A DNA stretch of 64,000 nucleotides from a virus: positions 1-64,000 of the IMG/VR virus record IMGVR_UViG_3300033146_001382; one strand, 5' to 3'. A program made the position numbers and the translations under genes. Each line of letters opens with the position of its first letter. Positions within the stretch are counted from its first letter, which is position 1. Of this stretch, positions 29,723-39,540 are shown in pieces. Under the pieces are notes generated by a model, which was not told the DNA's origin, did no database searches, and saw nothing but the letters and a program-made list of their open reading frames with translations.

Positions 29723-30034
29723 ATGTCAGCTGATAATCATTTTGGTAGTTTAGGTACAGGAGAATTACGCCCAGGTGCTACACCCAGGAGATGGGAACCT
29801 GATGGAGGTGTAACTAGTTTGAATAATAGAATTCATAAAGAAAGTAAATTCGCTGATACACATAAAAAATTACCATTTTCTTTCCGTAAGCCACTGAAAG
29901 CAAAAGGTAGTCGTAGTCTAATTCAGTGTGATAATTGTGGGGCTATAACTATTGGTACTACCATTACTGTGGGCATTATATGTAAAAAATGTAATAAATT
30001 TTCATCTACCTCGGAGGTTTTGTTTGAAGACTAG
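29723..30034 (+). CDS. Zinc-ribbon protein before terminase
   Basis: 103 residues. A disordered N-terminus (GTGELRPGATPRRWEPDGG) precedes a C-terminal zinc ribbon with CDNCGAITIG and CKKCNKF. AGGGAGGTATTT before ATG. Overlaps the following gene. Possible DNA- or terminase-binding accessory; not proven. Confidence 0.65.
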   Translation: MSADNHFGSLGTGELRPGATPRRWEPDGGVTSLNNRIHKESKFADTHKKLPFSFRKPLKAKGSRSLIQCDNCGAITIGTTITVGIICKKCNKFSSTSEVLFED

Positions 30035-30458
30035 TACATTTAGGCAAGGCCGAAAAGGTAGACCTATAGGTTTTAGATTAAGTGAAGCCAGCAAAAGAGC
30101 TATTAGCGAAGCTAAAAAGGGTCAAAAGCATAAAGAAACTACTAAAACTAAAATATCTAGATCGTTACAGAACTACTTTAGACGTAAGAACCCACTTTCA
30201 GAGGAGTTAATTAATACTTATTGTAGAGTATCAGATGACGCCATGTGTGAATGGATGTATAAGGTTACTGAAGAACTTGATAATAGTAGAGATATACTTA
30301 CTCAGAGGGCTATGTTTAATAAATTAAGGACTGAGATCTCTTATGGTCATAATATAGAAGAAATATTTAGTCATGCTATAACACCTGAGATTCTTTTAAT
30401 GGCTAAAGAAGCTATTGAATCAAAAATTATTCTAGAAGATGAAAAGGATATTAAATAA
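30024..30458 (+). CDS. NUMOD3-like motif protein, TTG start
   Basis: TTG at 30024 is chosen since GGAGG lies six to seven bases upstream and upstream codons overlap the previous gene. Begins MKTSTFRQGRKGRPIGFR, then SEASKRAISEAKKGQKHKET, a NUMOD3-like basic helix motif that in homing nucleases contacts DNA, but no nuclease domain follows. The C-terminal half is helical. Next to the small terminase, it could be a DNA-binding packaging factor or a remnant of a homing gene. Confidence 0.6.
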   Translation: MKTSTFRQGRKGRPIGFRLSEASKRAISEAKKGQKHKETTKTKISRSLQNYFRRKNPLSEELINTYCRVSDDAMCEWMYKVTEELDNSRDILTQRAMFNKLRTEISYGHNIEEIFSHAITPEILLMAKEAIESKIILEDEKDIK

Positions 30459-30986
30459 ATGGGCGGCCAAGGTAGTGGTAAACCAAAAAAACCAGTAATT
30501 AAAAAGTTAATAAAAGAGATAATTCCTACTAGTAAAATTTTCTCAGAAGATGAAGCTCAAATGTATGAAGATTTTATGGCAGCTTATTTAGCTGATTTTG
30601 ACGCTGATGAATTAATCTCTAGCGACATGGATGATATAATGAATTTAGCTCTTAATAAGGTATTATCGTTCAGACTGTTAAAAGAAAGTAAGGATGATAC
30701 TGATAGACAAATTGATATAGCAGCAACTCTTGAAAAATTAGATAAGCGTAATGAAAAAATAAAAGAAAGTTTATCTACAAGACGCCGTGATAGAATAAAC
30801 CCCAACGAATTAAAAGGATTTTCTATTGTTGATCTAGCTGTAGCGTTTGACCAAGAGGCTAAGGCAGCTCAAGCTAAGCGTATGGAAAAATTACGTAAAG
30901 AAGAGAGAGATATTTTAAAGAAAAGAGAATCATACGAAGGGAATAAGAATGACCTAGAAGAAACTAAACAGGATGACGAATATTAA
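30459..30986 (+). CDS. Putative terminase small subunit
   Basis: 175 residues starting MGGQGSGKPKKP, a typical opening of phage small-terminase proteins, then FSEDEAQMYEDFMAAYLADF and ISSDMDDIMNLALNKVL helices and a long charged coiled coil at the end. Its stop overlaps the large terminase ATG (TAATG). Small terminases recognise the packaging site and load the motor. Confidence 0.7.
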   Translation: MGGQGSGKPKKPVIKKLIKEIIPTSKIFSEDEAQMYEDFMAAYLADFDADELISSDMDDIMNLALNKVLSFRLLKESKDDTDRQIDIAATLEKLDKRNEKIKESLSTRRRDRINPNELKGFSIVDLAVAFDQEAKAAQAKRMEKLRKEERDILKKRESYEGNKNDLEETKQDDEY

Positions 30987-33900
30987 TGACTAAGAAGAGG
31001 CACAATTTAGATGATTTAATGGTGCAAGGTAAAGATCTAATTTCATTTTATAGGGCACATCCATGTATTGCTGCTTATGAACTACTTGGAGTTGATTTAG
31101 CCCCCATACAACGGCTTGTATTTAGGGATATGTGGTTTAAGAGTTATGTTATAGCAGTGTGCGGGCGTGGTTATGGAAAAAGTCAGTATACTGGATCACT
31201 CATACATACTAAATTGGATGGGTTAGTATATCTAAATGAGGTACTTCCACCTATTCCAGCCCATTTAAGTGATGGTGAAGAGGAAGTAATTGATTGGGTT
31301 GATGAGATTTATACATCTGAGGGGTTTAGAAATACTAAAAAATTATGCCTGGAAAAAGGTATTACTGGAAAAAAAATCATAACTCAAAACTATTATGAGA
31401 ACAAAGGAAGTACTCATCACCCATTGTTAGTGTTAAATTCTAAGTGTTGTTTTGAATATAAAAGTATGGATGAATTTATTCCAGGGGACAGGATATGTAT
31501 ACAAAGAGGACAAAACACTTTTGGTAATAATTTAATACCTTTAGATGAGGCTTACTTAATAGGTTTATTTATAGGTGGTAGTTTTATAGGTAGAAAAAAT
31601 TATATAAAGATTACCACCACAGATAATTACATTAAAGACTTTTGCATTAATTTCTGTATCAATAATAGTGTATCATATAGGGTTGACAAAGATAGATGTA
31701 CTGAGGATGGCTTTAGTATTTATTTTAAACAATTCGTATCATTTTTTGATAGACACAGTATTGATATGGAGACATCTTACACTAAATCAGTACCATACTC
31801 TGTGCGTACTTCTTCTAGAGCATCTCAAGTAGCATTTTTACAAGGGTACTTCGATACTAATAGTACTGTCTATAGAACTAATGGTAGTGTGTCATGTTAC
31901 TCTGTATCTAAGAAACTGCTAAAAGAAGTTCAAATGATGCTACTAAATTTTGGTATAATAGCTAGACTAAGAAAAAAGAAAACTAAGTCTAAATTTGGTA
32001 AAGTTTACTTATTGGATATGTGCTTAGATGACGCTTTAAAATTTAAAGAATTAATAGGGTTTAGATTAAAAAGAAAACAATTTATATTAAATAATTATTT
32101 TCATAAAAAAGAACTTAACGTAGATAAAACTACTATACCGTATGCATTACAATTGTGTTACTCCATAACACAATACTACCATAATAAATATATCACTTCT
32201 AAAAAACCCCCATTTAACATACGAATTACTAATAAAAAAGAGATAACTTACGATAGGTTAACTAGGTTTTTATCTCAATGTGAAGATATTGAACTTGCTG
32301 GATTTAGTCTTATAGAGGTAAGAGAGGACATTTATAAATTAAAAGAGATACTAAAATATAATTACTATTTTGATACTGTTATTTCAATAGATGACTGGAA
32401 AGGTGATTGTTACGATTTTGAAATGAATATGGAAACTGATGTTGAGCCAAATTATTTTTCTAATGGGTTTATAGCCCATAATACTTTTATGTTAGGTACT
32501 TTAGCAGCATTAAGTTGTTTACTATACCCAGGCTATAGAGTAGGTCTAATTGGCCCAGTCTTTAGACAATCAAAAATGATTTTTTCAGAAGTTGAAAAAT
32601 TGTATGATCAGTCACCCATTCTACGAGAAGCTACTGCTAAAAAACCTACTAGGGGGTCTGATACATGTTATTTAAAATTTAAATCTGTAGCAGGCAAGAC
32701 TCCATCATATATCGAAGGACTTCCTCTAGGAGATGGTAGTAAGATTCGTGGATCTAGATTTTATTTAATACTTATAGATGAGTTGGCACAAATACCAGAT
32801 CAAACACTTGATATGGTTGTACGTCCAATGGGGGCTACAGCCTTAGCACCAATGGAGAGAGTTAGACGTCTAGAAGAGCAAACAAGGCTAATAAAAGCAG
32901 GACTAGCTGTAGAAGAAGACTTCCAAGAAGAGAAAGTAAATAAGATGGTTATGACTTCTTCAGGTTACTATAAGTTTAACCATATGTGGCGAAGAATGAA
33001 GGATCATTGGAAAATGATGGTAGAGTATGAGGCTAAGGGTGAGGAATGCCCTTACTCTGTTTGGCAAGTCCCTTATTGGGATCTACCTGATGGGTTTTTA
33101 GATAAAGCTAATATTGCTGAAGCTAAACGTATAATGTCGTCACATGAGTACAGTATGGAGTATGAAGCCGCTATGGTGTCCGATTCAGAAGGTTTTTTTA
33201 AAGCTTCTTTATTAGAAGAATGTACTATAGACTCTGATTTTACTACTCTTCATAAAGGTGATCCAAATAAGAGTTATGTAATTGGTGTAGACCCTAATCA
33301 AGGGGGATCAGCTAGTTGTGGTGTTATAGTTACTGAAATGGGTAAACCTAACAAAATTGTAAGTGTGTTAGAATTGATGTCAAAGACTACTCAGGGATTG
33401 ACACAAGCAGTGCAATCTTTATGTGATCAGTATAAAGTAATAAGAATATTTATGGATAGAGGTGGTGGAGGTAAAGCCATCATGGATCTACTAGAAGAAG
33501 GTTATGGTAATGTTGAACCTATTATAGATAGAGGTAATCCTGATAATATTCATAAAGATGGTAGACATATTTTAGAAATGGTTAATTTTAATCCTTCTTG
33601 GATTTCTGATGCCAATTTTACTACTAAATCTATGTTTGAAGATAAGAGTTTAAGATTTCCAGAATTAACTGTGAGCGCCAACGATTTAATGGCAAGGACA
33701 TATGAGTCTATAACTACATTAAAATCTCAATTATTAAGTATAGTTGTAACACAAACTTCTACTGGCATCTTACATTTTGATACTCCCACTAAAAGTATGA
33801 ATAAGGATTTATATTCTGCTTTGATACTTGCAGCACATGGTATTAGAATGGTGGAAAGGGAACTAGAAGAAGGGGAAGAACCCATACTACATAATGATAG

Positions 33901-34033
33901 TGGTTTATTTAGAAGTCGTACTGGTAGTCAGGGGTTTAATTACTTAGGTTCGGCTGGTAATATGGGCCTAGGGGCACCACCTATAGGTAGATTTGGTTTG
34001 GGTTCTGCCGTGTTACATAGGAAGAAAAAGTAA
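30986..34033 (+). CDS. terL: Terminase large subunit interrupted by an intein
   Basis: 1015-residue precursor; 582 residues after removal of the intein (residues 67-499). Extein motifs: Walker A GRGYGKS|T, where the final Thr is supplied after the intein; Walker B LILIDELAQ; nuclease acids in VIGVDPNQGG, RIFMDRGGGG and HFDTPTKSMNKD. It powers DNA translocation into the prohead and cuts concatemers. Because the intein splits the P-loop itself, the ATPase should be inactive until splicing. Followed by a strong hairpin at 34079. Confidence 0.95.
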   Translation: MTKKRHNLDDLMVQGKDLISFYRAHPCIAAYELLGVDLAPIQRLVFRDMWFKSYVIAVCGRGYGKSQYTGSLIHTKLDGLVYLNEVLPPIPAHLSDGEEEVIDWVDEIYTSEGFRNTKKLCLEKGITGKKIITQNYYENKGSTHHPLLVLNSKCCFEYKSMDEFIPGDRICIQRGQNTFGNNLIPLDEAYLIGLFIGGSFIGRKNYIKITTTDNYIKDFCINFCINNSVSYRVDKDRCTEDGFSIYFKQFVSFFDRHSIDMETSYTKSVPYSVRTSSRASQVAFLQGYFDTNSTVYRTNGSVSCYSVSKKLLKEVQMMLLNFGIIARLRKKKTKSKFGKVYLLDMCLDDALKFKELIGFRLKRKQFILNNYFHKKELNVDKTTIPYALQLCYSITQYYHNKYITSKKPPFNIRITNKKEITYDRLTRFLSQCEDIELAGFSLIEVREDIYKLKEILKYNYYFDTVISIDDWKGDCYDFEMNMETDVEPNYFSNGFIAHNTFMLGTLAALSCLLYPGYRVGLIGPVFRQSKMIFSEVEKLYDQSPILREATAKKPTRGSDTCYLKFKSVAGKTPSYIEGLPLGDGSKIRGSRFYLILIDELAQIPDQTLDMVVRPMGATALAPMERVRRLEEQTRLIKAGLAVEEDFQEEKVNKMVMTSSGYYKFNHMWRRMKDHWKMMVEYEAKGEECPYSVWQVPYWDLPDGFLDKANIAEAKRIMSSHEYSMEYEAAMVSDSEGFFKASLLEECTIDSDFTTLHKGDPNKSYVIGVDPNQGGSASCGVIVTEMGKPNKIVSVLELMSKTTQGLTQAVQSLCDQYKVIRIFMDRGGGGKAIMDLLEEGYGNVEPIIDRGNPDNIHKDGRHILEMVNFNPSWISDANFTTKSMFEDKSLRFPELTVSANDLMARTYESITTLKSQLLSIVVTQTSTGILHFDTPTKSMNKDLYSALILAAHGIRMVERELEEGEEPILHNDSGLFRSRTGSQGFNYLGSAGNMGLGAPPIGRFGLGSAVLHRKKK
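31184..32482 (+). other. Intein with LAGLIDADG endonuclease in TerL Walker A
   Basis: 433 residues in frame. It begins with Gln directly after GRGYGKS (Q-Y-T-G-S-L-I-H-T), has a B-block-like GSTHHPLLVL, and ends FSNGFIAHN followed by Thr as the +1 nucleophile. Two LAGLIDADG helices are visible: YLIGLFIGGSF and VAFLQGYFDTNSTV, each followed by typical beta segments, so the homing nuclease is probably intact. Gln at position 1 instead of Cys or Ser means a non-standard first splicing step. Confidence 0.9.
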
Positions 34034-34078
34034 TAAACTAACCTCTTTATTAAATAGAGCAATTACAATAATTATAAT

Positions 34079-34150
34079 ATGGTAGGGTTACAGTAAGTAG
34101 TGATGAAAATTAAGTTAAAGTTTACAAACACTGTTCCCTACCATAATTTT
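34079..34150 (+). terminator. Hairpin after terminase gene
   Basis: ATGGTAGGG (34079-34087) pairs with CCCTACCAT (34136-34144), extended by ACAG/CTGT, around a roughly 38-base loop, then AATTTTAT. May end or attenuate the packaging transcript before the portal gene. Confidence 0.6.
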
Positions 34151-34171
34151 ATATAAAAGGAGAATTACACT

Positions 34172-34378
34172 ATGGCAGATGATAAAGTAAGAAATGATTT
34201 TACTGCACCTCCTTGGTGGCTAACACCAGCTTCTAATGATTATACTAAACATAGGACTGGAGCTATAAGTTATACTATGGATGATTTAATTGGTAGGAAT
34301 GATACTACTAAATATAAGCCTGTAACTAGTGATCCTGCTACTGATACATCAGGGGCTGGAGATTTGCTAACTTCTTAG
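34172..34378 (+). CDS. Hypothetical protein, 68 aa
   Basis: AAAGGAGAATTACACT before ATG. Short polar sequence (RNDFTAPPWWLTPASNDYTK) with Pro/Trp-rich N-terminus, no fold evident. Its place between terminase and portal suggests a minor head or assembly component. Confidence 0.6.
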   Translation: MADDKVRNDFTAPPWWLTPASNDYTKHRTGAISYTMDDLIGRNDTTKYKPVTSDPATDTSGAGDLLTS

Positions 34379-34387
34379 GATTAAAAA

Positions 34388-36394
34388 ATGACAAATGAAA
34401 TTATAGATACACATAAACTTACTGCAGAGCTTCAACAAAAATATCCTAATGCTGGTATTCAATCAGTCGATATAGATGAAACTACTGGTAAATCTACTTT
34501 TACTTTAATACCTAATAAACAGAATCTAGCTTTTATAGATAAACCTGGAATAGCTATAAAACCACATGTTCATTCTGAATCAGCTGCTACCATTAGCCGG
34601 GATTTTATGTCTAGGCAGACGTTGGATTTAGCTGTAAGCAAAAGCCCGTATGATGAAGATCCTAAAGCTCTTTTTAAAAAAGCGGATGAATTATACTATA
34701 CTGATCCATTACTAGGTTCAACTATTAATATTTTAGCCTCATTAGCTATGAAAGGGTTTGAAAATGATATTGATGATGCTAATATAAAACAATTTTTTGA
34801 TACCTGGACTTTTGATGTTAATTTTGATGAGCTTTTGGAATGGATATTTTTAGATTTTTTTAAAATAGGTCACGTTACAACATATAAAGTACTTGCTAAG
34901 TATGAGCCACGTGTATCGCACCTTTCCCCAGTTCCTGGTCAAAAAACAAAAGTTTCTAAATCACCTAAAGCGAAAGCAGAACAAGAAAGATTATTTAAAT
35001 TACATGCTAAATTTGAAAATATAAAAAAAGCTGAAGTAAAGGCTATTGTGGCACAAGCTAAAGCTAGTGGAGTATCACAAAAGGATTTAGCTAAATTTGA
35101 ACAAGCAGCCAAGAAAAATATATGGTCTAAAGGCCATTTACCGGTAGCTTACACTGTATTAAATCCACAATTAGTCACTATTGAAGGTAATTTATTATTT
35201 GATAATGTAGCAGTTAAATTGACTCCCCCACAAGAATTAGGTCAACTACTAAAGAAACCTTCTTCTAAATTAACTGAAGAGGAGAAAGCACTTATTAAAG
35301 CTTTACCTAAAGAGATAAAGGCAGCTGCAGAAAAGGGTGGAGATTTCCAACTAGACTCTAGGCTAGTTAATACTGTAACCTATAGAAAACAACCTTATGA
35401 GAGATATGCTAGACCGAGAGCTACTAGAGTATTTGATACTATTAATTATAAACAACAATTAAAGAATGCAGATATCAGTACATTGGATGGTATTTCTAAT
35501 TATATACTGAAAATAACTATAGGTAATGATGAGTTCCCAGTCACAAAACAGGCTGAGTTAGAGACTGTAGCTAAATTATTTGATACTCCATCTAAATCAT
35601 TTGATGTAGTGTGGAACCATACTTTAGATATTCAAAAAATTGTTTCACCTGAGATAGAGTCTATTTTAGGGCAAGATAAGTATAAGCAAGTCAATGAAGA
35701 TATGACTGGTGGTTTAGCTATTTCTAGGGCTATAGTAGATGGTGCTGGGGATACTAACACAGCAGAAATAGGGCTTCTTACTAAAGGTATAATGGAGGAA
35801 ATTAATTATGCTCGCCGCCAAGTAGAAAAATGGATATATAAAGAGTATAGACAAATAAGTGAGGCTATGGGTTTTGATAGGTTCCCAAAGGTTAGATGGG
35901 ACGATTCAGTATTACGTGATGAAGTATTATATATGAGTACTTTAAGTTCATTAGTGGATAGAAGGATGCTTAGTTATAATACTGCTCTAGAGGCACTAGG
36001 GTTTGATTATGAGACAGAGCTTAAAAATATGCAAACTGAGCTACCGTTGGTAGAAGATGGTATTTTTGGTATATTAGGAAGTCCATTTCAGCAGGCAGCT
36101 ACAGGTCCAGGTATCCAACCTAAACAAAAATCACCTACTGGTACCCCTAGTAAGGGTAGACCTGCAGGGGAAACTAAAACAAAGAAAACTAAGAATACTG
36201 ATCCAAGTAAGCAGCCAGGAAAAAAACCAACTAAACCTAAAAAAACAGCATCATTAGTGGCTAACAGTGAGGAACTTAGAAATATGTCTAAAGAAGCTTG
36301 GAAGTATTTTTTAAGTGGAGCTAGAAGTGAACTTTCAGATCGTGATTATGTTAGTTTTTTGGACACTGTGAGTAAGATAAGGTTTGGTAGTTAG
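34388..36394 (+). CDS. Portal protein (predicted)
   Basis: 668 residues at the expected place between terminase and protease. DPLLGSTINILASLAMKGFE recalls the early helix of portals; the core runs to VRWDDSVLRDEVLYMSTLSS and SYNTALEALGFDYE, a C-terminal crown-like region. Two lysine/alanine-rich inserts (about 185-240 and 560-610) are probably surface or disordered segments. The portal forms the 12-fold DNA gate and docks the terminase. Assignment rests on position and overall pattern. Confidence 0.75.
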   Translation: MTNEIIDTHKLTAELQQKYPNAGIQSVDIDETTGKSTFTLIPNKQNLAFIDKPGIAIKPHVHSESAATISRDFMSRQTLDLAVSKSPYDEDPKALFKKADELYYTDPLLGSTINILASLAMKGFENDIDDANIKQFFDTWTFDVNFDELLEWIFLDFFKIGHVTTYKVLAKYEPRVSHLSPVPGQKTKVSKSPKAKAEQERLFKLHAKFENIKKAEVKAIVAQAKASGVSQKDLAKFEQAAKKNIWSKGHLPVAYTVLNPQLVTIEGNLLFDNVAVKLTPPQELGQLLKKPSSKLTEEEKALIKALPKEIKAAAEKGGDFQLDSRLVNTVTYRKQPYERYARPRATRVFDTINYKQQLKNADISTLDGISNYILKITIGNDEFPVTKQAELETVAKLFDTPSKSFDVVWNHTLDIQKIVSPEIESILGQDKYKQVNEDMTGGLAISRAIVDGAGDTNTAEIGLLTKGIMEEINYARRQVEKWIYKEYRQISEAMGFDRFPKVRWDDSVLRDEVLYMSTLSSLVDRRMLSYNTALEALGFDYETELKNMQTELPLVEDGIFGILGSPFQQAATGPGIQPKQKSPTGTPSKGRPAGETKTKKTKNTDPSKQPGKKPTKPKKTASLVANSEELRNMSKEAWKYFLSGARSELSDRDYVSFLDTVSKIRFGS

Positions 36395-36421
36395 TCAGTA
36401 CAAAAATTATGGAGGGGACTA

Positions 36422-37549
36422 ATGGAAAAATATAAATTTTATTTAACTGCTAATATAAATATGGCAGAAGAAACAGAGGATTTAAAAAAAGAGGCAGCAT
36501 CAGTAATAAATTTACCTCAGGGTGCGGATAAACAACCAGACTTGAGTTATTTTTCAGCTATATTGGTTTCTACAGGGACTAATTTAAATAACGCTTGTTT
36601 TTTAGGTAGTGAGTTAGTTGCTGCAAAAGACACTATAGTTAGTAAAGCAATGGATATAGAACATGAAGAGCAAGATATAATTGGTCACATTTATTCTAGT
36701 GCTTTTACTGATGATTCTGGTGAATTTTTGAATACTATAGAGCTATCTTCTACTGAAACAGCTACTTTAGATACAAAAGATATGCATATACAGATAGGAT
36801 CTGTTGTGTATAAAAATAGGTTTGCTGATATTGCAAAAGAAATAGCAAATAATGAATGGTCTGTAAGTATGGAATGCTATTATAAGGATTTTGATATTAA
36901 GGTTGGTGACATGATTATCCCTAAGGAGGCAGCAGCAACATTAGGAATAGAAATAGCAGATGAGGCTATTTATGGTAATCATGCGAAGGTCTTTAGTAAA
37001 GGAATAGAGGTAGCAGAAGGTACAGTAGCCAGAGTATTAAGAGGAATATGTTTTTCAGGTTGTGGGATAGTTAAAAACCCTGCTAATCCTTCTTCAGTGG
37101 TTTTAGAAACTGCTAAAGATATTAGTACGGATGATTATTTAGTGTTTAATTTAGATTTACTAAATACTACTAGTAATGCTCCAGAAGAACCACAAACTAT
37201 TGAAAGTATTAATGTAACCTCTAAAGAGATAGAAGATAAACATCAACAAAAAGAAGTTTCTGATTTAGATTATAACGACACGGTAGGTATATGTGTTAGT
37301 TACAAAAAACGATTGGAAGATAAAGATGGTACGTTAGTACATGAGAAATGGTGTACTGAATTCTCGCAGATTTGTGCTTCTACATTTTTAGGAGATGCCT
37401 CTGACCAAGGTTGTCTTAGAAATAAGGTGCTTCAAACTGCAGCTTCATACGTTGAACATCTTTTTAAAAGTAAACGAACTGAGGATATTACAGTAACTTC
37501 ATTGGCTCGTTTACAGTCTGCTATAAATAAAGCAGATAAAGTAATTTAA
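36422..37549 (+). CDS. Prohead protease-like protein
   Basis: 375 residues after GGAGGGGACT. SYFSAILVSTGTNLNNACFL, then KAMDIEHEEQDIIGHIYSSAF, SVSMECYYKDF and GICFSGCGIVKNPANP follow the plan of phage capsid-maturation proteases or scaffold-protease fusions, with a likely His in the E-H-E-E segment. The C-terminal 130 residues are a separate helical part with cysteines. Expected to trim scaffold and capsid proteins. Confidence 0.65.
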   Translation: MEKYKFYLTANINMAEETEDLKKEAASVINLPQGADKQPDLSYFSAILVSTGTNLNNACFLGSELVAAKDTIVSKAMDIEHEEQDIIGHIYSSAFTDDSGEFLNTIELSSTETATLDTKDMHIQIGSVVYKNRFADIAKEIANNEWSVSMECYYKDFDIKVGDMIIPKEAAATLGIEIADEAIYGNHAKVFSKGIEVAEGTVARVLRGICFSGCGIVKNPANPSSVVLETAKDISTDDYLVFNLDLLNTTSNAPEEPQTIESINVTSKEIEDKHQQKEVSDLDYNDTVGICVSYKKRLEDKDGTLVHEKWCTEFSQICASTFLGDASDQGCLRNKVLQTAASYVEHLFKSKRTEDITVTSLARLQSAINKADKVI

Positions 37550-37573
37550 CTATTAGTATAAGGAGGAGTTAAT

Positions 37574-37999
37574 ATGCCACAATTAGGACAGGCTCAAACA
37601 GGTTCACTTAGAAGCACACCTAAGCAACTGAAAATGACAGCTTCAGATAAAGCTGCAGCAGTGTATAAAAATATGGGTAACAACCATAACGTACCATTTA
37701 TTTGGTCAGCTTCTGCAACTGTTTCAGGTACTGCAACAGAAGTAGAATTGGCTAACGGTCTTAAATTCTATGATATGGATTTAGCAAGTTATGCTGTTGT
37801 AACAGCAACACCTACTTCAGACCCAGGCGACACGTACTGGGTAGAACATAACACTAGCACTAATACTATTAAATTAGTAGTAGGAAGTGCTGTAGCTAGT
37901 GATGTAGAGTTCAATGTTATGTTTATGTTAGGCGCACCTATTGATGTAAGTACATTGAGTACTAGAGGTTTAGGCGCACCAGCGCAGAGTTATCCGTAA
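37574..37999 (+). CDS. Probable head decoration/structural protein, 141 aa
   Basis: AAGGAGGAGTTAAT before ATG. Ala/Thr/Ser-rich beta protein (WSASATVSGTATEVELANGL, FMLGAPIDVSTLSTRGLGAP), composition unlike the charged early proteins. Lies between protease and scaffold. Most likely a capsid surface protein. Confidence 0.55.
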   Translation: MPQLGQAQTGSLRSTPKQLKMTASDKAAAVYKNMGNNHNVPFIWSASATVSGTATEVELANGLKFYDMDLASYAVVTATPTSDPGDTYWVEHNTSTNTIKLVVGSAVASDVEFNVMFMLGAPIDVSTLSTRGLGAPAQSYP

Positions 38000-38102
38000 T
38001 TAATAAGTTAATAACAAATGGTTTTATTGAATTACCCAGGTTGGTAACCTAAAGTAACAAAAAATAACATGATTTTAATTATATAAGGAGGAAAACCTTA
38101 CT

Positions 38103-38825
38103 ATGGACGAAGCATTGAAGAAAGATATTGAAAATATGGTAAAGACCATCTTTTCTGATAAAGAAGAAGCTAGTCAGATGCAAAAAACTCAAGACGCTTT
38201 AAATGAGTCAGCAGAGACTATTGAGGCTTTAACTAATACTTTAGAAGAGACTAATACAGAGCTGGCTAATGTCAAAGATTTGGCAAAAGAGGATGCAGCT
38301 ACTAAGGATTCTAAAATTTCCGAACTTACTACTGAACTAGAGGCAGTTCAAACTAAGTTGGGTACAGCAGAGGCAGATTTACTTGTTTCTGAGGAGTCTT
38401 TAATTAACATTAAAAAAGACCGTTTGGCAGAAGCTAGAATGGTAGAATTACAAGAAGCTAAGGTAGCAATGGAGAATAATTTGGAAGTTCAGACTGCGAA
38501 AGTAAGAGAATTTTCAGATGAAGAGTTTGCTACATATAAAGAAGATAGAATTGAGCTTAGAGATTCAGTTAAGAAAGAACTAGAAGCTGCAGCTACTGCT
38601 GCCGCTGCTGAAAATAGTAATACAGGTGAAGAAAATACTCAAGAGAACACTGAAACAGCCTCTACTGAAGAGGGTAACAACACACCACCTGTAGAAGTAG
38701 CTCCTGGCCAAGCTATGGCTGCTGCTATGAATTTTGAAAATAATCCATCAGATGACATGGTGAGTAAGTATGAGGCAATGGGTAAAGCCATGGCCGCTAG
38801 TTTAGCACCTAAGTCCGATAATTAA
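38103..38825 (+). CDS. Scaffolding protein (predicted)
   Basis: 240 residues, almost wholly helical coiled coil (residues 20-175: ETIEALTNTLEETNTELANV, ISELTTELEAVQTKLGTAEA), then a low-complexity Ala/Glu/Asn/Thr linker and a short C-terminal helix ending MAASLAPKSDN. This is the usual look of a phage scaffold, placed one gene upstream of the capsid protein. AAGGAGGAAAACC precedes ATG. Confidence 0.75.
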   Translation: MDEALKKDIENMVKTIFSDKEEASQMQKTQDALNESAETIEALTNTLEETNTELANVKDLAKEDAATKDSKISELTTELEAVQTKLGTAEADLLVSEESLINIKKDRLAEARMVELQEAKVAMENNLEVQTAKVREFSDEEFATYKEDRIELRDSVKKELEAAATAAAAENSNTGEENTQENTETASTEEGNNTPPVEVAPGQAMAAAMNFENNPSDDMVSKYEAMGKAMAASLAPKSDN

Positions 38826-38843
38826 TAAGGAGGAAGAAAAGGT

Positions 38844-39473
38844 ATGTTTATTCCTAGACATTCAGTTGTAGAAAATCAATTTTGTAGTTATACCGAGTCT
38901 AATACATTCGGCGGAGCAGGTACAGGTGATGTAGTAGCATATGCAGGTTCAGTAGTTTATCTAGATCCAGCAGCTGCTAATGAAGAGCCAATGGTAAAAG
39001 CCATGGCTGGTGTTGTAACTCAAGCTCCTTTTGGTTTTATGATGCAAAAAGTTAAAGTAGGGTATCATAATGTACATCCTACTGGGTTTGTTATGCCAGG
39101 TGATTTAGGCTCTAGTGATGCAATAGCACAGCCATTATATAATACTGCTGGCGCTATAGTAGGTCATAAGTCTGTACCAGTAGGTATAGCTCATCTTGGT
39201 ATATTTGATACTGTTCATTATATATGTGAAGCTGCCGGTGGTACAGCTAGTGCAAAAATGGCTCCAGGGCAATCTTTGTATGCAGCGTCTTATCAAGCTA
39301 GAGTTACAAATTCTAGTAATAATACTCCAGCAGATGATGCTACGGGTGATACAGGTGAGAGAGCTTCTAATACAGTTGTTGCTAGAGTTGTTAAAGGGGC
39401 TAGTTTGGCTAAATGCCAAGCAAATATGGATAATGTAACACTCTATCCGATTAGAATGAAATTACTTGTTTGA
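38844..39473 (+). CDS. Head structural/decoration protein, 209 aa
   Basis: Directly upstream of the capsid gene, AAGGAGGAAGAAAAGGT before ATG. Gly/Ala/Val-rich beta sequence (GGAGTGDVVAYAGSVVYLDP, VPVGIAHLGIFDTVHYICEA). Likely an abundant virion protein such as a decoration or minor head protein. Confidence 0.6.
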   Translation: MFIPRHSVVENQFCSYTESNTFGGAGTGDVVAYAGSVVYLDPAAANEEPMVKAMAGVVTQAPFGFMMQKVKVGYHNVHPTGFVMPGDLGSSDAIAQPLYNTAGAIVGHKSVPVGIAHLGIFDTVHYICEAAGGTASAKMAPGQSLYAASYQARVTNSSNNTPADDATGDTGERASNTVVARVVKGASLAKCQANMDNVTLYPIRMKLLV

Positions 39474-39481
39474 TAAAAAAG

Positions 39482-39512
39482 TTGGATTAATGTATTTTTA
39501 TAATACATCCAA
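39482..39512 (+). promoter_or_regulatory. Intergenic hairpin before capsid gene
   Basis: ATGTATT/AATACAT stem with a 5-base loop, closed by TTGG/CCAA, in the leader of the capsid gene. May be a partial terminator or an mRNA-processing/stabilising stem that raises capsid gene expression. Confidence 0.5.
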
Positions 39513-39540
39513 AATTACTAAATATTAGGAGGAAGTATAA

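Noticed and set aside
30459-30986. Treating MGGQGSGK as an ATP-binding P-loop
   Set aside because: It lies at the extreme N-terminus with no following strand-helix nucleotide fold; this opening is common in small terminases.
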